From the NCBI GenBank assembly GCA_002433335.1, contig DJHY01000299.1, positions 11,595-32,335 on the forward strand: a stretch of DNA of 20,741 bases, read 5' to 3'. Numbering within the stretch: position 1 is the first letter of the stretch; every line of letters begins with the position of its first letter. The position numbers and the translations under genes are program-made. The stretch comes from Rhodospirillaceae bacterium UBA6608. GTDB lineage: Bacteria > Pseudomonadota > Alphaproteobacteria > Rhodospirillales_A > Casp-alpha2. Under the pieces are notes generated by a model. That model saw only the letters and a list, made by a program, of their open reading frames with translations, made no database searches and had not been told where the DNA came from. Below are positions 1 through 7,359 of this stretch, in pieces.

Positions 1-1024
1 CGCCGCCGTTGACGTTGACCTTGGACGTATCCCAGCCCATGTCCTTGTTCACGGCGCAGGCCTGCGCGGCAAAGGCTTCGTTGGCTTCGATCAGGTCCAG
101 ATCGGCCGCCGACCAGCCGGCTTTCTTCAACGCCGCCTGCGACGCCGGGATCGGGCCGGTGCCCATGACCGCGGGGTCGACCCCGGCGGTGGCCCAGGAA
201 ACGATGCGGGCCAGCGGGGTGATGCCGCGCTTGGCGGCGTTTTCGGCGGTCATCAGCACGGTCGCGGCAGCGCCGTCATTGATGCCCGAAGCGTTGCCGG
301 CGGTCACCGTGCCTTCCTTGTCGAAGGCGGTGCGCATGCCGGACAGGGCATCGGCGGTGGTGCCCGGTTTCGGATGCTCGTCGGTGTCGATCACGGTCTC
401 GCCTTTACGCGATTTGATCGTGACGGGGCAGATTTCGTCCTTGAAGCGACCGGATTCCATGGCGGTGGCGGCTTTCTGCTGCGACGACAGGGCGAAGGCG
501 TCCTGTTCCTCGCGGGTCAACTGCCAGCGCTGGGCCACGTTCTCGGCGGTGATGCCCATGTGATAGCCGTGGAAGGCATCGGTCAGGCCGTCCTTGATCA
601 TGCTGTCGACCATTTCGGCCGAGCCCATCTTGGTCCCGTTGCGCAGGTTCATGACATGCGGGGCCTGGCTCATGCTTTCCTGGCCGCCGGCGACGACGAC
701 GTCGCAGTCACCCAGCATGATCGCCTGATAGCCCAGGGCCACGGTGCGCAGACCGGAGCCGCACAGCTGGTTGATGCCATAGGCCGTGCATTCGACCGGG
801 ATGCCGGCGTTGACGGCGGCCTGACGGGCCGGGTTCTGACCGGCGCCGGCTTGCAGGATCTGGCCCATGATCACTTCGTTGACGTCCTCGGGGGCAATCC
901 CGGCGCGCTCCATGGCGGCGCGGATCGCGACTTCACCCAAGTAATGAGCGGGAACGGAGCTCAAGCCTCCGTTGAACGCACCGATCGCGGTCCGCGCGGC
1001 GCTGGCGATAACGACTTCAGTCAT
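1..1024 (-). CDS. phaA: Acetyl-CoA acetyltransferase (thiolase), C-terminus cut by window edge
   Basis: Biosynthetic thiolase that condenses two acetyl-CoA to acetoacetyl-CoA, the first step of polyhydroxybutyrate synthesis. The visible 341 residues begin [17 protein letters not shown]. The acyl-accepting cysteine is Cys88 in NQLCGSGL, and the NEAFAAQA motif is near the cut end. The C-terminal part, which should carry the catalytic GHP histidine and the second cysteine, lies outside the window, so the gene is partial. The ATG is preceded by a clear GAGGAG ribosome site. It lies downstream of a PhaC-like gene on the same strand with a gap of about 220 bases, so it may have its own promoter. 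The PHA context favours phaA over a degradative atoB, but the sequence alone does not separate them. Confidence 0.93.
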   Translation of the reverse strand, partial: MTEVVIASAARTAIGAFNGGLSSVPAHYLGEVAIRAAMERAGIAPEDVNEVIMGQILQAGAGQNPARQAAVNAGIPVECTAYGINQLCGSGLRTVALGYQAIMLGDCDVVVAGGQESMSQAPHVMNLRNGTKMGSAEMVDSMIKDGLTDAFHGYHMGITAENVAQRWQLTREEQDAFALSSQQKAATAMESGRFKDEICPVTIKSRKGETVIDTDEHPKPGTTADALSGMRTAFDKEGTVTAGNASGINDGAAATVLMTAENAAKRGITPLARIVSWATAGVDPAVMGTGPIPASQAALKKAGWSAADLDLIEANEAFAAQACAVNKDMGWDTSKVNVNGG

Positions 1025-1242
1025 GCTTCAATCTCTCCTCAAAAAAACACACCTGCCCGGCCCGGAGTCGATCCCCGCGGGGAGGTTGCTGTTACGCGGA
1101 TTTGCGGCACCGCGTCATTGTGAAACCTTTCGGATGTTCTGCCCTGTCGGAGCCGTCTGAAGCGGCCTTCATCTCCCACTTTCGTTATATGGGGCCGCAG
1201 GCTCGGACACAAGGTCGAACCCCTGGCAAACCCTGACGTCGG
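1025..1242. other. Intergenic stretch between PhaC-like gene and thiolase
   Basis: No gene is supported in this stretch of about 218 bases. It contains the 12-base perfect palindrome TCCCCGCGGGGA at 1072-1083, about 50 bases upstream of the thiolase start, and a TTGCGGCAC sequence at 1102-1110. The latter resembles half of the proposed PhaR site at 2842-2852. I see no clear terminator or sigma-70 promoter. Confidence 0.3.
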
Positions 1243-2529
1243 TCAAGCAGGCTGGGCCTTTCGGGCCCGCAGCCAATCGGCCAAAAGCTTGGAAACAGGG
1301 GGCTTTTCCCCATCGCCCAGGACGATATCCGCCTCATCTCCGGCAAGGTGATGAATCTCGGCGGCGGGCAGGGCATCGGCCAGGGCTTGTTGCGATGCGG
1401 CAGGGGCGGCGGGGTCGTCATCGGCGATCACGACCAGGGTCGGGCAGGTCACATCGGCGGGGCGCAGGGGCTCGTTGCCGACGATCCAGTCGCCCCGCGC
1501 GGGCGCGTTCACCAGGTACCAATCGCGCACCGCTTCCAAGGCCGCGGGGCCCGGAAGGGCGACGCCGTCGTTGCGCCAATCCTCGGCGATCACGAAGCGC
1601 CCGGCCTGGCGCGAACTGGGGATCAGGTCGGCATAGCGGCGAAACCGCGCGGGCGTGGCGCGGGGGGCCAGGGCGGCGACCATGGCGCGGGTCATGTCCA
1701 CGGGTAGCACCCCGGTTTGGACGACCGCGTCTTCGAACCGGGGCAGCATGTCGGCCATGTCGCGCAAATCTTCGCGCCCGGCATGAAAGTCCCAGGGCGT
1801 GGCGAGAAGCGCCAGGGCGCTGACGTCGTGCGGGTGCAAATGGGCCAATCCCAAGGCGAGCAACCCGCCGTGCCCATGACCGATCAGGGCGACCGGCCCC
1901 CCGTTCAGTCCGACAGCAGCATCCAGGGCACGGCCCAGCCGTCCGGCAATCAGGTCCGACAGGTTTTGCGAGACCTCCGTCCCCTCGGGCATGCCCCAAT
2001 CCACGGCCAGGGGGCGCAGGCCCCTCGCCGCCAGATCACGCAGCAGGCTGTGCTCCGCATCCGCGTCGAACAACCAGCTGCGTTGCGCCGGGGATGGGAT
2101 AAGGATGGAAATAGGGCCATTTGAATCAATGGCTTGAGGCGTATCGCCATAGTCGAGCAGGCGGGTCGATCCGTCATGCCAAACGGTTTTCGGTTCCGTC
2201 GGGCGCGGGGGGCGGTCGGCCAGACGATACAGGCGCACGCCCTGGGTGAAAGCGTCCAGGCGTTTGCGGGCTTCGGCCGTTGCAGCCCGGTAAAAGGCGT
2301 CAGCTGGAACGTTTGCGAGGGCTTTTTGCAGTTCGCTTGCGCGTGCCGCCAGTTCCGGCCGGACTTGATCCGGCTTCAAGGGCGGCCAGCCGCTGCTCGA
2401 GCTCGTCAATGCGGCGAGCGAGCCCAGCAAGGTCGAGGTCTCCATCGCCATCAGCAGCGGCAGGGGACGCGGCCCCGACACCGGCTGCACGGGCGGTTGC
2501 GGCGCCCTGTCCGTCTTTCGCTTGGTCAT
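1243..2529 (-). CDS. PhaC-like alpha/beta-hydrolase protein lacking the catalytic cysteine
   Basis: A 428-residue protein resembling poly(3-hydroxyalkanoate) synthase-like proteins of Rhodospirillales. The PRPLPLL N-terminal stretch, the TRLLDYG region, PLAVDWG, LLATPWDFHAG and EDWRNDGV match that family as I know it. True PHA synthases have G-x-C-x-G-G at the nucleophile elbow. Here the elbow reads GHGHGG at about residues 217-222, with Gly219 (codon GGG) in the cysteine position. Acidic residues persist in IADDDPAAP (about 370-372). The C-terminal GH motif of the catalytic histidine reads GDEADIVLG; two histidines sit just before it. This suggests a non-catalytic or altered protein. The start is uncertain: ATG 2529, GTG 2562 and ATG 2451 are all possible and none has a strong ribosome site. 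Every one of them overlaps the upstream phasin-like gene out of frame. Confidence 0.8.
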   Translation of the reverse strand: MTKRKTDRAPQPPVQPVSGPRPLPLLMAMETSTLLGSLAALTSSSSGWPPLKPDQVRPELAARASELQKALANVPADAFYRAATAEARKRLDAFTQGVRLYRLADRPPRPTEPKTVWHDGSTRLLDYGDTPQAIDSNGPISILIPSPAQRSWLFDADAEHSLLRDLAARGLRPLAVDWGMPEGTEVSQNLSDLIAGRLGRALDAAVGLNGGPVALIGHGHGGLLALGLAHLHPHDVSALALLATPWDFHAGREDLRDMADMLPRFEDAVVQTGVLPVDMTRAMVAALAPRATPARFRRYADLIPSSRQAGRFVIAEDWRNDGVALPGPAALEAVRDWYLVNAPARGDWIVGNEPLRPADVTCPTLVVIADDDPAAPAASQQALADALPAAEIHHLAGDEADIVLGDGEKPPVSKLLADWLRARKAQPA

Positions 2530-2770
2530 CGCTTTCGCTGTCCGTGGTCGTCCCGGGCGCACCTTGAGATGGGCTTTGAGGAGCGGATTTCGCGGCGTTC
2601 ATGGCCTGTTGCGCCAGGGCCGCGAAGGCTGTGGCCGAACCGGTCATCATCTGCGTCATTTGCGACATGGTTTGCGCGATCTGGGGATCGGCGGCTATGG
2701 ATTTTGCATGATCCTGCCACAGGTCCAGATACTGTTTGGCCAGTTGATCCATGTCGGGCTGGTCGGCCAT
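2300..2770 (-). CDS. Small PhaE/phasin-like PHA-associated protein
   Basis: A 156-residue protein starting MADQPDMDQLAKQYLDLW. Residues 1-62 form a helical, Met/Gln/Ala-rich segment of the kind seen in PhaE- and phasin-type proteins. A low-complexity acidic/alanine linker follows (about 63-112), then a short coiled coil LARRIDELEQRLAALE (about 118-132) and an Arg/Lys-rich tail (about 143-156). Such basic tails in PhaM-type proteins link granules to DNA, so a granule-nucleoid role is possible but is inference. ATG 2770 is chosen because AAGGA lies seven bases upstream; ATG 2794 is an alternative. It diverges from phaR, and its 3' end overlaps the PhaC-like gene. The specific family is uncertain. 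Confidence 0.72.
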   Translation of the reverse strand: MADQPDMDQLAKQYLDLWQDHAKSIAADPQIAQTMSQMTQMMTGSATAFAALAQQAMNAAKSAPQSPSQGAPGTTTDSESDDQAKDGQGAATARAAGVGAASPAAADGDGDLDLAGLARRIDELEQRLAALEAGSSPAGTGGTRKRTAKSPRKRSS

Positions 2771-2841
2771 GGCGGGGTCCTTCGATTGAGCCATCCGGTG
2801 GGGAAAGATATCATTCGCGTCGGGTGAGGGGGAACATTTCA

Positions 2842-2870
2842 TTGCGGCGCAACAACGGACGCGCTAGTTT
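2842..2870 (+). promoter_or_regulatory. Candidate phaR promoter with PhaR-type operator
   Basis: The perfect dyad TTGCGGCGCAA lies at 2842-2852, and further GCAACGCAAC half-sites follow at 2874-2883. PhaR repressors are known to bind TGC-rich dyads, and this dyad has the form TTGC-N3-GCAA. A weak sigma-70 arrangement fits over it: TTGCGG at 2842-2847, a 17-base spacer, and TAGTTT at 2865-2870. The operator would then cover the -35 region of phaR and also sit in front of the divergent phasin-like gene. The assignment is inferred from position and symmetry. Confidence 0.4.
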
Positions 2871-2903
2871 TTCGCAACGCAACGATTTTTCCGGGGGAGA
2901 CCA

Positions 2904-3512
2904 ATGGCGGATAAAAAGCCCTCAGAAGGTGATCCGATCATCATTAAGAAGTACGCCAACCGGCGACTTTACAACACGGCCACGTCCAGCTACGTGACCC
3001 TCGATTACTTGGCCCAGATGGTCAAGGACGGTGACGAATTCGTCGTCAACGATGCAAAAACCGGCGAGGATATTACCCGCCAGGTTCTGACGCACATCAT
3101 CGTCGAAGAGGAAAGCAAGGGCACCAACCTGCTGCCCATCAGCTTCCTTCGCCACCTCATCAGCTTCTATGGCGACAGCCTGCAGGCGGTGGTTCCGAAT
3201 TATCTGGAACAGACCATGCAGTCCTTCGCGACCAATCAGGAAGCGCTGCGCAAAACGATGGAAGACGCCCTGGGCGGCTTCAATCCGTTTGGTCAGTTCG
3301 AGGAAGTGTCGAAGCAAAACATGGCGATGTTCGAGAACGCGATGAAGATGTTCTCGCCGTTCTATGCCGAAGGCAATGCGCCGACGGCTTCCCAGCAGCC
3401 CCGTACCGAAGACGCCCCCGCCCCGCAGGCCGGTGGTGATTTCGACGATATGCGGGCCAAGCTGGAAGCCATGCAGAAGCAGCTGGACTCCCTGTCCGGG
3501 GACAAGAAGTAG
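2904..3512 (+). CDS. phaR: Polyhydroxyalkanoate synthesis repressor PhaR
   Basis: A 202-residue regulator that senses PHA granules and represses phasin and PHA genes. The N-terminal DNA-binding domain is unmistakable: IIIKKYANRRLYNTATSSYV at about residues 12-31, continuing to about 72. A PHB-accumulation domain follows (about 77-116, PISFLRHLISFYG). The C-terminal part is amphipathic and helical, then Pro/Ala-rich, ending in a short charged helix. A GGGGGAG ribosome site precedes the ATG. It is divergent from the phasin-like and PhaC-like genes, the usual layout for an autoregulated phaR. Its stop is only four bases from the stop of the convergent gene, so there is no room for a separate terminator. 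Confidence 0.95.
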   Translation: MADKKPSEGDPIIIKKYANRRLYNTATSSYVTLDYLAQMVKDGDEFVVNDAKTGEDITRQVLTHIIVEEESKGTNLLPISFLRHLISFYGDSLQAVVPNYLEQTMQSFATNQEALRKTMEDALGGFNPFGQFEEVSKQNMAMFENAMKMFSPFYAEGNAPTASQQPRTEDAPAPQAGGDFDDMRAKLEAMQKQLDSLSGDKK

Positions 3513-3516
3513 CCGA

Positions 3517-4350
3517 CTATTTCTTGTCGTCCAGTTCTCGGACGACCCGAAAGCTCAGCCAATAGCTTTTAACGGCGGCGGGGTTCTTGGCCCGTGACGC
3601 TGCGCGCGACTGCCGTGCGTAGTAATACCAGGACCCGCCCCGGATCACGCGCACGTCGCAATCGCCGTCGGTGCGCGCACTGCCGTCGCGCGGCGCATCC
3701 TGGTAGCTCGGAACCCAGCAATCGGAAACCCATTCGTAGGCATTGCCGTTCATGTCGTACAGGCCGAACGGGTTGGGCGCGTATTGGCCAGCCGGGGCGT
3801 TGCGATGCCCGGGCCATGCCCCAACGCAATTACGGCAGTTGAGGGCGCCGTCCTCGGCCTTGTCGCCGAACCAATAAGCTGTCTTGGTTCCGGCGCGGGC
3901 GGCGTATTCCCATTCCGCTTCGCTCGGCAGGCGATAGGTATGCCCGGTCTTTTTCGACAGCCACCGGGCGTAGCCTTCGGCCATGGAAAAGTCGATGTTG
4001 ACCACCGGTTGCCGGCCCCGGCCCCAATTATGGTCGTGCGGGTTGTGGGTGCAGCCGCCATCGGCCAGGCAGGCCTCCCATTCGTCGAAGGTGATTTCGA
4101 ACCGGCTGAGGGCGAACGGTTTTTTGAAGAACACCGGGTGCTTGGGTTGCTCGGCGGGCAGCAGGTCGCTGCCCATGATGAAGACGCCCTTGGGAACCAC
4201 CACCATTTCCGGGCACTGCGGGCAGTCCTGAAAGACTTCCGGGGCTTGAACGGTCTTGGTTGCGGCCTTGGCCGGGCCGGCGACGGCAAGGCCGATCAGC
4301 ACACACAAAATGGACAAAATGGCGGGAGAAGAGAGGAAGCGTCGTGTCAT
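3517..4350 (-). CDS. Exported SUMF1/formylglycine-generating-enzyme-like protein without the catalytic Cys pair
   Basis: A 277-residue protein with a Sec-type signal peptide (MTRRFLSSPAILSILCVLIG to AKA, cleavage near residue 29). An FGE-sulfatase (SUMF1) domain follows. Its marks are CPEMVVVPKGVFIMGS, FEITFDEWEACL, RLPSEAEWEYAARAGT, GLYDMNGNAYEWVSDC and VIRGGSWYYYARQSR. Genuine formylglycine-generating enzymes carry two copper-binding cysteines after the RGGSW motif. Here that segment has none, so cysteine oxidation is not expected. Several other cysteines (DCPQCPEM, NCRNC, CLADGGC) could form disulfides in the periplasm. The start is set at ATG 4350 because the signal peptide begins there; the frame stays open upstream to 4482, and no strong ribosome site is visible. 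The biological substrate is unknown. Confidence 0.85.
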   Translation of the reverse strand: MTRRFLSSPAILSILCVLIGLAVAGPAKAATKTVQAPEVFQDCPQCPEMVVVPKGVFIMGSDLLPAEQPKHPVFFKKPFALSRFEITFDEWEACLADGGCTHNPHDHNWGRGRQPVVNIDFSMAEGYARWLSKKTGHTYRLPSEAEWEYAARAGTKTAYWFGDKAEDGALNCRNCVGAWPGHRNAPAGQYAPNPFGLYDMNGNAYEWVSDCWVPSYQDAPRDGSARTDGDCDVRVIRGGSWYYYARQSRAASRAKNPAAVKSYWLSFRVVRELDDKK

Positions 4351-4416
4351 CGGTTTTTTGAAATGCCGGTGGTTAAAAACGGGTCTGTTAAGATAGTCTG
4401 ATATGCAACGCCGGTC

Positions 4417-4440
4417 GATGGCCAGAGCGATGGTCAGAGC
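4417..4440. repeat. Tandem 12-base direct repeat upstream of zntB-like gene
   Basis: GATGGCCAGAGC (4417-4428) is followed directly by GATGGTCAGAGC (4429-4440), with one mismatch, and then a partial third GATGCG. The repeat lies in the divergent region between the SUMF1-like gene and the ZntB-like gene, about 36 bases before the ATG of the latter. It could be a regulator site or a simple duplication. Confidence 0.5.
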
Positions 4441-4475
4441 GATGCGTCGCATAAAACAGTAGGAGCAGGAACCGC

Positions 4476-5453
4476 ATGTCATCTTCGGATGGTTTCGTCT
4501 TTTCGGGAATCCTCGACGGTAAGGGCGGAGCCCGCGCGCTCGACGTCGATCAATTGGCGATCGAACAGGCGCCGGGCATGGTCGAATGGGTGCATCTGGA
4601 CATCACCAAGGAACCGGCCCGCAAGTGGCTGCACGATCAATCGGATATTCCCGCCCTGGCGGTCGAGGGATTGCTCGCCCCGGATACGGAACCCCGATGC
4701 GCCGAATTGGATGACGGCATTCTTCTGATCCTGCGCGAGGTCAATACCCACGAAAACGCCAGCGCCCATGACATGATTTCGCTGCGGCTGTGGATTGGCC
4801 CGGCCAGGATCGTCACCGCGCGATTGCGCCATCTGGAGGCGATCGAGGATATCAAGGTCGCGCTGGCCAAGAAAAACGGCCCTGGTTCGGTCGGGCAGTT
4901 CCTTTGCGCCGTCGGCCACAACATGGCCCGGGAAAAAGCGCAGATCCTGGCGGGCGTCGCCGACGAATTGGATGAGATCGACGAGGACCTGGCCCAGGCG
5001 GACGAGACCAAATCGTTGCGTTCGCGCATCGCCGGGTTGCGCCGCCGCGCCATTCAATTGCATCGGTTTTTCAAGCCGCAGCGCGCGGCCTTCGCCGATA
5101 TCGCCGAACGCCGTCCGGCCTGGATCGACGAGACGGCGGCGGATGAACTGGCTGAAATCTCGGCGGAGTTCGGACGCCTGGCCGCGGATATCGAAGCCAT
5201 CCTGGGCCGCGCCCAGGTCACGCAGGACGAATTGCGTTCGCTCGAAAATCAGCGCGCGACGGATATCACCACGACCCTGACCGTGGTCGCGGCGATCTTC
5301 CTGCCGCTCGGTTTCGTCACCGGCCTTTTGGGGATCAACGTCGGCGGTATTCCGTTGGCGGAATCCAAGCTCGGGTTCTGGGCGATCAGCGGCGGACTGC
5401 TCGTCTTGGGCGTCGGCCTTTGGCTCTACTTCCGGAACCGTCGCTACCTGTAA
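4476..5453 (+). CDS. zntB: ZntB-type CorA-family metal transporter
   Basis: A 325-residue inner-membrane transporter of the CorA (2-TM-GxN) superfamily. Residues 1 to about 260 form the cytoplasmic alpha/beta and long-helix domain, with many acidic residues at 162-180. Two C-terminal membrane helices follow (about 265-285 and 300-319), and the chain ends in the basic RNRRYL. The loop signature is GIN (286-288, in GLLGINVGGIP) instead of the GMN of magnesium channels. GVN/GIN variants are associated with ZntB-like zinc transport. The ATG has AGGAGCAGGAA upstream. The gene is convergent with queG, with stops four bases apart. Zinc as substrate follows from the subfamily, not from direct evidence. 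Confidence 0.88.
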   Translation: MSSSDGFVFSGILDGKGGARALDVDQLAIEQAPGMVEWVHLDITKEPARKWLHDQSDIPALAVEGLLAPDTEPRCAELDDGILLILREVNTHENASAHDMISLRLWIGPARIVTARLRHLEAIEDIKVALAKKNGPGSVGQFLCAVGHNMAREKAQILAGVADELDEIDEDLAQADETKSLRSRIAGLRRRAIQLHRFFKPQRAAFADIAERRPAWIDETAADELAEISAEFGRLAADIEAILGRAQVTQDELRSLENQRATDITTTLTVVAAIFLPLGFVTGLLGINVGGIPLAESKLGFWAISGGLLVLGVGLWLYFRNRRYL

Positions 5454-5457
5454 CGTT

Positions 5458-6540
5458 TCAGCCCGCTTTTCCATTCAGCCGGTCGACGGCCCAGCGCGCG
5501 GCGCCCGCGACCAGATCCGAGGCGTCGTCGATGCAGCCCTGCGCCGCCGGGGCCAAACCGGGATCGTCCGAATTGCCGATGGCAATCATGACGTTGCGGA
5601 CGAAACGGTCGCGCCCCGTGCGCTTGATCGGCGATCCGGCGAACATCTCGCGAAAGGCCGCGTCGTCCAGCCGGGCCAGATCGGCCAGCCGCGGGGCGTC
5701 GGCCAGGGCCGGGCGCGGGGCGAAGGCCGGCTCGTCCGACGGTTCGGCGAATTTGTTCCACGGACAGGCGGCCAGACAATCGTCGCAGCCATAGATGTGA
5801 TTTCCCATCCGTTCCATCAGCTCCGGTGCGATGGCGTCCTTATGCTCGATGGTCAGGTAGCTGATGCAGCGCGTCGCCGCCAATTGATAGGGGGCCGGAA
5901 AAGCGTCGGTCGGACAGGCCCGCAAGCAGGCGTCGCATGACCCGCAATGATCGACTTCCGGCGGGTCCGGCGGCAGTTCCGCCGAGGTCAGGATTTCGCC
6001 CAGAAACAGCCACGAGCCGAATTCACGGGACACCAGGTTGGTATGCTTGCCCTGCCAGCCCAAACCCGCCCGGCGGGCCAGGGGCTTTTCCATCAAGGGG
6101 GCCGTGTCGACGAATACGCGCACGTCGGGAAGGCTGTCATCGCCCTTGGCGGCTTCGGCCTGGAACCAACGGCCCAACTGCTTCAGGCGCTTTTTCAGGA
6201 CGTCGTGGTAATCCTTACCCCGGGCGTAGACGCTGACGTTGGCGCGGTCGGTTTCCTTCAGGGTATTCAGCGGATTGGTCGCCGGCCCGTAATTGGCGGC
6301 CAGGACAATCGCTGTGCGCGCACCCGGCACCAGCGCCGCCGGATCGCCGCGGACCGGGCCGCGCGGGCCGTCGGCCATCCAACCCATGCCGCCGTGGTGC
6401 CCGGCCTTGAGAAACCGTTCCAAGGCCTGACGGTCGTGCGGGTCGGCGGTGGTGCTCGTCACGCCGACGGCGTCGAAGCCGAGGGTCCGGGCCTCGTCGA
6501 TCAGTCGCCGTTTCAGGTCGTGATGGGGTTCTGGTGTCAT
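5458..6540 (-). CDS. queG: Epoxyqueuosine reductase QueG
   Basis: A 360-residue cobalamin- and iron-sulfur-dependent enzyme that performs the last step of queuosine synthesis, reducing epoxyqueuosine in tRNA to queuosine. The catalytic aspartate is in VDTAPLMEK (Asp145). Two [4Fe-4S] clusters are indicated by CGSCDACLRACPTDAF (199-214) and CDDCLAACPWNKF (252-264). A HEAT-like C-terminal region follows (RDRFVRNVMIAIGNS and onward), as usual for full-length QueG. The ATG at 6540 is preferred because MTPEPHHDLKRRLIDEARTLGFDAVG fits the family start. The frame is open a further 17 codons. The gene is divergent from queC across about 51 bases, so the two likely share a bidirectional promoter region. 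Confidence 0.95.
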   Translation of the reverse strand: MTPEPHHDLKRRLIDEARTLGFDAVGVTSTTADPHDRQALERFLKAGHHGGMGWMADGPRGPVRGDPAALVPGARTAIVLAANYGPATNPLNTLKETDRANVSVYARGKDYHDVLKKRLKQLGRWFQAEAAKGDDSLPDVRVFVDTAPLMEKPLARRAGLGWQGKHTNLVSREFGSWLFLGEILTSAELPPDPPEVDHCGSCDACLRACPTDAFPAPYQLAATRCISYLTIEHKDAIAPELMERMGNHIYGCDDCLAACPWNKFAEPSDEPAFAPRPALADAPRLADLARLDDAAFREMFAGSPIKRTGRDRFVRNVMIAIGNSDDPGLAPAAQGCIDDASDLVAGAARWAVDRLNGKAG

Positions 6541-6591
6541 CCGGTTCTCGTCCGCGCCGCCGCGATGTGCTACGGAGGGCGACAGTAACAT

Positions 6592-7341
6592 ATGCGAATG
6601 CCGGGAGAACGATCTGTGGCGCAGGAAAAAACAGCGGTGGTTCTTTTGTCGGGCGGTCTGGATTCCACGACCGTTTGCGCGATCGCGCGCGACAAGGGCT
6701 ATCGCGTTCTAGCCCTGTCGTTCCGTTATGGCCAGCGCCATTCGATCGAATTGGAGGCCGCCCGCCAGATCGCCGACAAGATGGACGCGGCCCGCCATGC
6801 GGTGGCCGACATCGACCTGCGGCTTTATGGCGGATCGGCCCTGACCGATGATATCGACGTGCCCAAGGACCGCGAGGCCAAAGATATGGCCGACGGCATC
6901 CCCGTGACCTATGTCCCGGCCCGCAACACCATATTTCTGGCCCATGCCCTGGCCCTGGCCGAGACGGGCGGAGCCAACGACATCTTCATCGGCGTCAATG
7001 CCCTGGACTATTCAGGTTATCCGGATTGCCGCCCGGCCTTTATCAAGGCGTTCCAGCGTCTGGCCAATCTGGCGACCAAGGAAGGGGTCGAGGCCATGGC
7101 CCATGGCGACGACGGCCCGTTCCATATCCAGGCTCCGCTGATGGAGATGACCAAGGCCGAGATCATCCACGCCGGGCAGGCCCTGGGCATCGACTATGGC
7201 ATGACCTGGAGCTGCTACGACCCGCAGCCGGCGAAAGACGGACAGGGCGTGGTTCAATGCGGGCGCTGCGATTCCTGCCTTCTGCGCAAGAAGGGTTTCG
7301 CCGACGCCGGGGTCGATGACCCCACGATCTATGCCGTCTAG
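6592..7341 (+). CDS. queC: 7-cyano-7-deazaguanine synthase QueC
   Basis: A 249-residue ATP-dependent enzyme converting 7-carboxy-7-deazaguanine and ammonia to preQ0. The PP-loop ATP-binding motif SGGLDST lies at residues 20-26. The zinc site is formed by Cys208, Cys223, Cys226 and Cys229 (WSCYDP and [14 protein letters not shown]). Length and motifs are canonical. The start is ambiguous. ATG 6592 has GGAGGG about 12 bases upstream. GTG 6616 has GGGAGA seven bases upstream and would give the usual short QueC N-terminus before [10 protein letters not shown]. queE follows after 18 bases on the same strand, so the two are co-transcribed. Confidence 0.95.
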   Translation: MRMPGERSVAQEKTAVVLLSGGLDSTTVCAIARDKGYRVLALSFRYGQRHSIELEAARQIADKMDAARHAVADIDLRLYGGSALTDDIDVPKDREAKDMADGIPVTYVPARNTIFLAHALALAETGGANDIFIGVNALDYSGYPDCRPAFIKAFQRLANLATKEGVEAMAHGDDGPFHIQAPLMEMTKAEIIHAGQALGIDYGMTWSCYDPQPAKDGQGVVQCGRCDSCLLRKKGFADAGVDDPTIYAV

Positions 7342-7359
7342 GTAACGGCGGGCCGGGCG

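Noticed and set aside
374..1123. Open frame of 249 codons antisense to the thiolase
   Set aside because: It is a shadow of the thiolase; no ribosome site or family similarity.
4479..5474. Open frame of 331 codons antisense to the ZntB-like gene
   Set aside because: It is a shadow of a canonical transporter gene, with no recognisable domain.
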